Assembly: GCA_035079385.1 (NCBI GenBank)
Contig: JAVHKY010000052.1
Coordinates: forward strand, 8,370,001 to 8,434,000
Source of the DNA: Aspidiotus rigidus
Taxonomy: Eukaryota; Arthropoda; Insecta; Hemiptera; Diaspididae
Length of the DNA stretch: 64,000 bases
Reading direction: 5' to 3'
Shown here: positions 55,686 to 64,000 of the stretch, piece after piece
Layout of the letters: every line of letters starts with the position of its first letter
Numbering within the stretch: position 1 is the first letter of the stretch
Translations under genes and position numbers: made by a program
The notes under the pieces: generated by a model
The model's input: only the letters and a program-made list of their open reading frames with translations
Told to the model about the DNA's origin: nothing
Databases searched by the model: none

Positions 55686-57776
55686 TTATTTCAGGTGTAA
55701 CAACAAAGTATTTGTATTTATGAATTTTGAACACAAAGTCAAATAATTATTTAGTGATGGTGGTATAGAACGCTCCTTCAGTCGAATCAACGCTGACCAA
55801 ACTGCGGCATCTGCTATTGTGGGACTGGATCCGTTTATCCATTTTCCATTCTTTATAAATTGATGCATCCGCGTCAATACAGACTGTTGATCTTTGCCGG
55901 GAATACAATTAAGTCTATGAGCCAAATCCAATATCTCATTCGTGTGAATGTTATGTGACGACTTTTCTTCACGATCCAGAATATAATCAAGAAACCTGAG
56001 CACACTCATTTCACCCAAAAGTGTTTTATTTTTGAATGGTGACAAAATGAGTTGAACATCTTCGCCAACTAGAACAATTAATTGATTATGAGAAAACTTT
56101 TCAACAACTCAAAACAACAGGTAGAACTAGATATCCTACAAAACTCTGTTACAAAATCTAAAAGAACTTACTCAACAAAATGAAAGGAAAAAAAGCTAAA
56201 TCATTATCAACTTTTCATGTCTAAATTTAACCATCTAAATCCAGCTATGTAATATGTATAATAATCTAAATTTAAGTGGCTATGTTTTAGATCCATCAAT
56301 CACTTTGAACGTACATTTCAAAAGTTATAATTTTTTCGAAACTATCAATTTTATGCATGAAGCACTATAAATACCATTAAATCCACTTCAGAAATAGGCC
56401 TCAAAATTTTTCCATCCTGCATAAGTTCGTTAATGGGAAATTTAGACAGCCAGTAAATACCCAACATACATAACAATCTTCATGACTTGTCCACTTTTTG
56501 AAAATAGCCCAACTAACTAGGTCTAGTACGATTCACCGGCAGTAAAATTTGCCAGAGAAAAATAGAAAATAAAAAAAAATCTTCATTCAAATAAACGCGT
56601 GGAACATTAACAGCTATGCCTCGTAAGTAGTTTGAGGATGTTCGATCTAACATTTGAAGGTGAAACGTGTATCTCAGAATCCTAAATCAAGATTCGGGTA
56701 CCTACCAATAATTACGCCATAACAGTTATAAGGAATCGATAATTTGGACATTCATCAACAACTTAATAGCCTCACACAAAACGAACGAGGGATACCGAAT
56801 AGACGCCGGTTGAAATGGAAAATGATCCCATCACTAAAAAAAGAAATGAACGCATGCATTCGACTGTGCGCGACTATGAAAATCATTCATACTTGGAATA
56901 CTTACGACCCTTAGGTCACAATTTATAGTTCCGTACTTTTAGGATTCTATATTTAAATATAGTTTTTAATACAGTTTAATTTTTTGTAAGAATTAATTTC
57001 AGAAAAATCTTTCTTTCATTCGACGAATCGGATCCCGGTGAATTTTACTGTCGGCGAATCGTTCACGATGAATCGTCCGGTTCCCAACTTACCTTTCTTC
57101 CAAATCAAAGTCATATTAGGATATTCTCTATTTACGGTATTACTTTTCAATTGGTCAAAAACAGCTATACGTTTTGGTAATGAGCCAATTGACAAGGACG
57201 AATGACGATGGATGGTGACGTTTACAGAAAAGTTACATAATTTTTGCAACCAGAGCAACCCAAATGGAGGATAACTAGGATCACAGTTGATTACAAAATC
57301 ATGAATTTTCTCTCCCTACAGAAAAAAAAACATCTTTCAAAGTTACTCACTCTAAAAAATATTAAGTATATCTAAGGACTTACATTCAACGAGCCCCCTC
57401 GATGAAAACCAGAAGTTTTGGGGGAGATTTTCAATTCTTCCAAGATTTCTTCAAATTTTGATACATCTTCATGAAGTCCATGGAGACTGGATAATAACGT
57501 TTCTTGTCGAGTAACGATCTTCTCATCATCCACAACGAACATTCCTGTGCAGTGAGCCTAATAAAAGATATTGATTGAACGTTCAAGAGGAATTGATATA
57601 AATCTGACGCGATTACAATGAGATTGTGATTATTGTACCTCAGTCTTGTTGGGAGTCAAAATCACACGCCTTGGTAAATTTTTCGATTTATACATCGAAC
57701 CAGAAATAAAGAAACAAGTGTTAGTTTCGAATACCGGTTTCAAACAATACATAACGTTTCTACCTCCGTAGTTCAT
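55686..57776 (-). CDS. aimp2: AIMP2, scaffold of the multi-tRNA-synthetase complex, 4 exons
   Basis: Exons by plus coordinates: 57640-57776, 57384-57557, 57049-57315, 55686-56096; ATG at 57776, stop at 55686. AIMP2 tethers lysyl- and other tRNA synthetases in the cytosolic complex. Protein start MNYGGRNVMYCLKPVF with MYKSKNLPRR matches the conserved N-terminal peptide; a coiled-coil-like exon 2 (LLSSLHGLHEDVSKFEEIL); exon 3 DFVINCDPSYPPFGLLWLQK and MTLIWKKGK; exon 4 a GST-C-like domain ending NGSSPTIADAAVWSALIRLK and NNYLTLC, parallel to the human C-terminus. The exon 3 donor (ACA|GTAAAA) and exon 4 acceptor (GAAAAG|TTTT) were chosen for phase and are the least certain; an in-frame stop in exon 3 otherwise truncates the protein. 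Confidence 0.85.
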
Positions 57777-57856
57777 CGTACCATTCACAGAGTTTGAGTA
57801 CTGGTATTGAACAATAATAGTTGTATTATATAACTAATAACCGTAACTAATGAGAA

Positions 57857-58136
57857 AAGCCTTTCACACTTCGAGTTTTTAATGCGGATAGTATAAGCGT
57901 TTGCCTGATTTGTTATCAAACTGGTAGTCAAACAAAAATTCAACTTTTTATTTTCAAATAATTTTTTTAATTTTGTGGATTATATTTACATTTCACCATC
58001 CCGTAAAGAGGCAAAAATAAAAATTTGCACAAAACTTCCAAGAATTTTGTCAATTTTTCGATCTGAATTTCCTCATTTTGATATGACTACGTGTATGATA
58101 AGAAAAATGTAAAAAAACGCCAAGTCTGAAAGGCTT
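57857..58136. mobile_element. AAGCCTTTCACACTT MITE, reverse copy, in the aimp2 5' flank
   Basis: 280 bp, ending CAAGTCTGAAAGGCTT. Begins about 80 bases upstream of the aimp2 start codon, so it may lie in the promoter or 5' UTR. Confidence 0.88.
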
Positions 58137-58137
58137 T

Positions 58138-58395
58138 ATTGATCGTTTCAAAATTGATAACACATTTTTGTTTACTTTCGTCTTGGCGGAGATGTAAAAC
58201 ACCTCTATTTTGAAAAATTCAAGGTGACCATTTCTAAAAGAACATTTCAACGGCTACAACTTTTGTTCTTGGCAATTTTTCATGAAACTCTTTCATTTTT
58301 GAGCAAAACTTGAAAACCACTTATTCCCCATATGCAAGTACTCCTACCAAAACGAAAGTAAACAAAAATGTGTTATCAATTTTGAAACGATCAAT
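58138..58395. mobile_element. 258-bp MITE with 43-bp perfect termini
   Basis: ATTGATCGTTTCAAAATTGA then TAACACATTTTTGTTTACTTTCG and the exact inverse. A half copy is at 24863-25028. It abuts the previous MITE. Confidence 0.9.
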
Positions 58396-58409
58396 TGAGT
58401 CGCCTTTCT

Positions 58410-58560
58410 GCATACGCATATTGTATGATCGAATGTTTCTCAATGCCGGACGATTTTGAGAAAAAATGGTTGACGTGTACATACGCACATTCAACTTAAA
58501 AGACATAATAATTGTTAAGTCTGTTGTAGTAGGTAACAAATTAATGTCGTCGTAATATTA
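58410..58560. repeat. Partial relative of the 28-30 kb tandem unit
   Basis: Reverse matches to about 28920-29080: GCCGGACxxTTTTGA, ATGGTTGACGTGTACATAC and GTAGTAGGTAACAAATTAAT. Confidence 0.65.
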
Positions 58561-58629
58561 TTATTGACGAAAAAGAATAGTGAATATCTGGACAATTTCA
58601 TGTGGACAAAATTATCCGAAGGAAATTGT

Positions 58630-58841
58630 TGTCGCGGATGCGAGACAGAGGGCAGCACTAAACTCCGACCAGCTGACGGATGATGTCAACTGGGCGGGAA
58701 AACTATACAATAAAAGGCTAACTAATAATAAAACAATAATGACGGTTTGTATGAATCAAATTTAATGTAATCCAATTTTAGTGTACAAAATAATAATCTA
58801 TTGACCAACTACAAAGATCTTTTCTCTTCACTGCCGCGACA
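58630..58841 (+). repeat. BEL copy B 5' LTR, 212 bp
   Basis: TGTCGCGG...CCGCGACA, a palindromic pair of ends. Shares about 50 bases after TGTCGCGG with both copy A LTRs. GACAGAGGGCAGC at 58644-58656 is the unoccupied Polinton target. Confidence 0.85.
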
Positions 58842-58947
58842 TGATAGCAGAGCGTGTAAATCCGTAAACCGCTTCCACAATCCACATTCAATCCAATTAC
58901 TCCACGCAGGTATACGATTCCATCTCCAATAACCAATCCATTCTATT

Positions 58948-60257
58948 ATGGCGTTGGAAATCGAGCTGCAAAGATATCTTAGCACTATCACCAAATATCT
59001 CAATTCGGCGGACGAACTTATCGCATCTTCTGATCCAGACCTAGAACAGATACAACTTCATTTACTGATATTCGAAAAATACCTACCAAAAATTGAACAA
59101 TTTCGCGGGAAAAAGAAAGAAGAAACTAGTTTTGCTACAGATGCTGTACCTATAACCGACAGTGTTTTCATTACCCAAATCAAACTGGGACAACTGCAAT
59201 TTAAACTCCAACCTGCACCTAAAAATATTGTACCTGTAGTTCCTCAACCTACAATAATCCAACCTCACTTATCAATTCCGCATCTCAAGTTGCAATCGTT
59301 CGATGGAACGAAACGGAGGACTTATCCAAGATTCAAAGAATCATCAAAGCAATTTTTGATTCCGCGCCTTTAGATAACAAACAGAGATTTCTACGTCTTC
59401 AAACCTATATAACTGGCGAGGCGGCAAATTACATAACTCACTTACCAATCGAGGAAAGTAGTTACAAAATAGCTTGGCACACCTTAGATCACGAATTTGA
59501 CGATCCAACCACATTGATTGCTGAATTGTATCGTGACATACATAACACTAAACCAGCGAAGCAGGACACACTCCAACTCCGACAAACTTTCAATTCAATC
59601 GAAGCCATATTGAAAGCATTAGAGCAATACGGCGAATCAATCGAGAACAATCCCTACCTACGAAATATAATCTTCCAAAAATTTCCGACGAACATTATTT
59701 TCAGTCTTTCAACGGAACAAGAGTTAACGTTACCGGCCTTTCGCAAGAAAATGGATCAATTAATACGAGTAAGAGAACGATACTCTGTTATATCAACGAA
59801 CATCACTCAATCCATACCTACATCAACATCAAAATTTGAGAATCCAGCAGTGAAACCTACGTATTCAACATCGACTCCAAGTAATTTTAAGCCTAGATCT
59901 ACATTACCGGTATCATCAGAAACAAAGGCATCGGCATCATCATTTAATCCACAACAAAAGCAACCTCATTGCGCTTTTTGTCACGCAGATCATTATTCTG
60001 ATCTTTGCCCTTCATACACAACGCTTGCAGCGAGGAAAGCAAAAATCACCGGTAATTGTTTCAACTGCTTGAATAAGCACGAAGCTGGGAAACGCCGTCG
60101 AACAAAGAAATGTTATCACTGCCGACAGCAGCACCACAGCAGTTTATGTCCGATGAAGTTTGGAGAAAAAGCAAAAGAAGATCAAAATGTCAACGAATTG
60201 AAAACACCAGAACCGGTCACTCAAACCCTCCTAGTCAAAAAACAAGGGCAAACATAA
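58948..60257 (+). pseudogene. BEL gag, frameshifted
   Basis: First frame 58948-59373: helical N-terminus and LSIPHLKLQSFDGT, the DUF1759-type gag start. The proper continuation lies in another frame from about 59310 (LSKIQRIIKAIFDSAPLDNK, NYITHLPIEESSY, LYRDIH) to 60257. Zinc knuckles CAFCHADHYSDLC and CFNCLNKHEAG, CYHCRQQHHSSLC at the C-terminus bind RNA. One small indel near 59310 breaks it. Confidence 0.85.
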
Positions 60258-63200
60258 CATACCTAACCGCCTGCACACGAATACGCAATCCAGAAACAGG
60301 TTCTTCAAAATATGTTCGCATAATATTCGACGGTGGATGTCCTAAAACTTTAATCGAAGATGAAATGGCAGATTTACTCCAGCTGACCCGATCTAACACG
60401 ATAGATATTCCCGTTAAAGGATTTCTGGATAAGGAACCAAAGAAATTACGAACATCAACAGTTTCGATCGAAATTCCCCGAATGCGAAAAATCATCAGTA
60501 TTCAAACTACACCCGAGATCGCCACAAATATAACCAGTATCGATCACAATGAATTTTTGAAGACGTATCCGCAGTACTCACACATCGAATTTGCTGATGA
60601 AGGAAACAATCTCACTCCGACGATATTGATAGGGGGCGATTATTATTTCACCTTCATAGCAGACAAACCGAAAATTACAGTAGAAGATGATCTTCACCTA
60701 ATATCTACCTTATTTGGTTGGATGATAGCGGGAATCCAAGACGATAACGTCGAACAGCAATCCTACCTACTCACCACCTCAGCCGCGATAGAACAGCTAG
60801 TTTCACTCGATACTATTGGAATCAAAGATGCTTACCTAACGCAAGCCGATGAAGAAGAGCAAGCATTGAAACAATTCTACGAGAAAATCCAAATTATAGA
60901 TGATCTTTATCACATCGGCTGGCCTTGGAAAATCAATCCAGAAACTCTTCCCAGTAATTATGGTATCTCCATTGGTCGATTAAGATCGTTGTACAAAACT
61001 CTGAAACATAAACCAGAATTATTACAAGCCTATGATAACATATTCAAGCAACAAATTGAAGCAGGAATTCTAGAGAATGATCATCACAAATACGATGACG
61101 GATCGTACATTCCACATCACGGAATGTATACGCCCGAAAAATCGACACCAATACGGATTGTATTCGCTGGTAACGCCAAACAATCCAAAAATAATCTATC
61201 AATCAATGAGGCAATATACAAAGGTCGACAGCTCCTCGAAGATCAACTCGGCATAATTCTGAGATTCAGAAAGCATAAAGTCGCAATCATGGGAGATTTT
61301 GAAAAAGCTTATCTCCACATTGGGCTCAAACAAGAAGATAGGAAATACGTAAAATGTTTATGGCTTGAAGATGCGTCAAAACCACCCGAACCAGAGAATA
61401 TACTATGCTTACAATTTACACGCATCGCTTTTGGTATCGTCGCTTCTAGTTTCATCCTTCAAGCAACAATTCGTTATCACCTCGATAAGTATGCTAAGGA
61501 ATATCCGTTATTAGCACACGACTTTTACGCAGATAATCTCATCACAGGATCACATTCCGAAGAAAACGCTATCAAAATTGCATCCGACTCAATTAGAATG
61601 TTTGAAATTTGCTCCATGAATCTGAGATGATGGTCATCGTCATCCCCCCAAACCGTACTTCAATCCATTCTGGAAACAAAGAGAGAGAAAGAAAATCCAG
61701 TTACCGTTCTAGGCTTAAAATGGAACACGCTTCCCAATGAAATTTACCTGGCAGTTCCAAAATTTATCGAAACTGAACCAACATTTCGTATTGTACTGCA
61801 AAACATTGCCAGATTATATGACCCACTCGGCATCTTTTCACCAATAACGTTGAAAGCAAAAATTTTTCTTCAGTCACTTCGCCAACATAGACTAACCTAT
61901 GATGAAAAATTACCCGAGAACTTAGCGATAACCTGGAAAGAAAATTTAGAGGATCTTCGGAACACTACCAAACTGCAGCTACCGCGATCCACTCCATTAA
62001 CAAAGGAAAGCGAATTTCATTGTTTCACTGACGCGAGCAAAAAGGGTTATGGATTCGTTATATACGTACTTGATCCTTCAACAAGAAGCATCCACTTTAT
62101 TTTCGCCAAAGCAAAAGTAGCGCCATCGCGAGATCTCACGATACCGAAACTCGAGTTACTTGCTGCAACACTTGGAGCGCGTGCCTTAAGTTTTGTGCAG
62201 AAATCGCTCCATCTATCTATCGAACATTCCGCCACCTTATGGACCGACAGTAAATGTGCGTTAGCCCGTATCTACAATTCAAAGATTTTACCCACAGATG
62301 AAGAAAATCGCGTTAAATGAATGGCCAAAGCATGAACCTTCGCATTACGCAAGCTACGACTCAAATACACATGATCCAGAGACGGAGGTCATCACAGCGC
62401 TACCTGTACAAGCTGACAAACAAGTTGACATCTGGTCAAAACTCTTGGAAAAATATTCAGATTTTAGAAAACTAATAAAAGTTATATCTTACATTCTCCG
62501 GTTTGTTGCAGAGAAAATATCGAAGATGACTCCCTTCTTTGAAATTATGAGAAGCGACCCATACTATGCAGCCTTGCGATTCTGGATAAAAAGAATCCAA
62601 AAACTTCACTTTTCCGACTTCTTCAACGACCTACAGAATAACAAAAGAAACGCAATAATCAATGGCCTGCGTATTCAATTAGATTCTGAAGGAATCCTGA
62701 GGTCACACGGCAGATTTCAGCCTGCCAAAATCGATATGCGGGAAAGATCACCGATTCTTTTACCTAAAGCGAGCGAAAGTAAATTTGTTTCTCTACTCAT
62801 TCTGCATTACCATTATCTGAACTTCCATACAGGGACGAATCAAACTTTGACTGCCATTCGCTGGCGATACTGGTTACTTCAAGGAAGGCGATCTGTGTAC
62901 AACGTGATAAAAAAATGTGCTCAATGCGCAAAATTTACAGCGCGTCCATATGACCAACCGAAGGAGTCTGATTTACCTGAATTCCGACTCTGTACAAAAA
63001 CACTTCCATTCACCGCAGTTGGAATGGACACGTTGGGTCCTATAACAGTTGATAGAAGTAAAGCATACATTCTCCTGGTAGTTTGCCTGGTCACACGAGC
63101 AGTAACACTTGAACCACTCGAATCTCTGGAAACGAAGGAAATGAACTCTGCTCTACGTCGCGTCAAAGCACGAAGGACGGCTCCAGATCTGTACTATTCG

Positions 63201-63900
63201 GACAATGCGCCACAGTTTAAAATTATGGAGCAACTAACCAAAGAAAACTCATCCAAGCAAATAATATGGAAATACATACCCGTTGGCGCAAGCTGGATGG
63301 GAGGAACTTATGAGAGACTCGTCAGCAACGTGAAATAAGCCTTGGAACGCATTTTCCATCATAGGGCACTCACCTCTCAACAATTTCGAACCATACTTCT
63401 GGAAATAGAAGCGATAATCAATTCTCGGCCACTTACGTACATTCAATCAGCAGATACCCTAACACCATTGACGCCGAATGACTTTCTGCAGGCGAAATTC
63501 ATCAACGAAAATTACCCAACAGTATCTGACACCGATGACATCAGTCGTAATTCTCTACTATCGTTCATTCGCCAAAGCCAAGCCATTCTGGATATATTCT
63601 GGAGAAGGTGGGCAACCACTTACCTGCAAGAGCTAAGGGGACGTCATAGACGCGATCAATCAAAAGGTAACGAACAGGTATCGAAGATAAAGCCAAGTGT
63701 AGGCGACGTCGTCATCTTGAAGGAAGCACTCAAGAAGTAGAACCCCTGGCCTCTGGGTATCATTACCGAACTCAATGAAAGTCACGACAGAAAGATAAGA
63801 TCAGCGCAAGTAAAAGTAGCATCCGGCGCAGTTCTACAACGACCTCTGAAAAACCTTTATCCACTCAATATAACAAAAACAAACGAATCCGAACCAAATG
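60110..63900 (+). pseudogene. BEL pol: protease, RT, RNase H, integrase, several stops
   Basis: Protease near 60325 (IIFDGGCPKTLIEDEMADL; DGG where retropepsins have D-S/T-G). RT to 61630 with PIRIVFAGNAKQSKNN, IMGDFEKAYLHIGL, LQFTRIAFGIVASSF and FYADNLITG. A TGA at 61628-61630 interrupts the frame, which then continues to RNase H (HCFTDASKKGYGFVIY, IPKLELLAATLGAR, LWTDSKCALARI). At about 62310 a frameshift removes the segment usual between RNase H and integrase. Integrase: CAQCAKF zinc part, VGMDTLGP, YYSDNAPQF, SWMGGTYERLV (D-D-E). TAA at 63336-63338 and TAG at 63738-63740 interrupt the rest; copy A has CAG and TGG there. Confidence 0.9.
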
Positions 63901-64000
63901 AGGACGACTACAAAATCGTTGAAATAGAGGAAGAAGAAATAATTGAAGAACAATGGATGAAAATGAAATTTAATAGTAAATATTTTTACTATTATAGGTT

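Larger units (their letters stand above)
58630..64000 (+). mobile_element. BEL/Pao retrotransposon copy B, cut by window end
   Basis: 5' LTR, gag and pol in order; at least two frameshifts and three in-frame stops, so inactive. Its LTR and integrase align with copy A, showing what copy A lost. The 3' LTR is outside the window. Confidence 0.9.

Noticed and set aside
61560..61580. Second Asp to Asn change in the BEL RT active site (YADN) as a killing mutation
   Set aside because: Some BEL-type RTs, as I recall, carry Asn here; the stops are sufficient to explain inactivity.
1..64000. CRISPR array or prokaryotic operon
   Set aside because: No regular short repeats with unique spacers; genes have spliceosomal introns and there are no ribosome-binding-site patterns.

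Overview
The window is nuclear DNA of an animal, most likely an insect. A hemipteran is a guess from the style of the repeats, not a demonstration. Evidence: two intron-split host genes with GT-AG introns, AT-rich intergenic DNA, and about 50 kb of nested transposons between the genes.

Host genes. The left edge carries ten exons of smg7 (nonsense-mediated decay factor SMG7/EST1C), minus strand, start codon at 3842, running off the window at base 43. On the right, 55686-57776 minus, is a four-exon gene for AIMP2, a scaffold of the multi-tRNA-synthetase complex. The DNA between and beyond them is repeats or holds nothing recognisable.

Layout. 4-6 kb: stacked inverted-repeat elements (MITEs). 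6.6-12.2 kb: the 3' end of an old RNase H-bearing LINE, split by a MITE and by a nearly intact 4.4-kb Jockey-like LINE (7561-11959, 10-bp target duplication, poly(A) tail). 13.1-22.6 kb: almost ORF-free DNA bounded by matching inverted termini, perhaps one 9.5-kb element, with diverged tandem arrays and a small degenerate spliced gene near its right end. 24.4-37.3 kb: a dismembered Copia element (gag at 34.9, RT at 31, RNase H at 26 kb, minus strand), a perfect 1.1-kb tandem duplication, a tRNA-derived SINE, a MULE transposase relic and many MITEs. 37385-50757: an internally deleted BEL/Pao retrotransposon (5-bp target duplication CATGG) whose 3' LTR is split by a complete-ended 12,153-bp Polinton/Maverick (38419-50571; 6-bp target duplication CAGAGG; 646-bp terminal inverted repeats). 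50.8-55.2 kb: nested hAT-like MITEs and a tRNA-derived SINE. 58630-64000: a second BEL element with its 5' LTR, gag and pol, disabled by stops and frameshifts, running off the right edge.

The Polinton is the most interesting object. It keeps a full virion-morphogenesis set (double jelly-roll major capsid, penton-type minor capsid, packaging ATPase, adenain-like protease, membrane-active minor protein, parvovirus-type phospholipase A2) plus an integrase. It has no DNA polymerase B domain: the 825-residue ORF, which looks like the extension normally upstream of PolB, stops just where the polymerase should begin. Several genes have a TATA box 28-45 bases before the ATG with an A-run in the leader. 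The central block is a set of overlapping ORFs, two of which are separated from their expected fusion partners only by a one-base difference in an A-homopolymer. A spliced gene of unknown function lies divergently near the right terminus.

All domain calls come from reading motifs and from memory of the families; no database search was possible.
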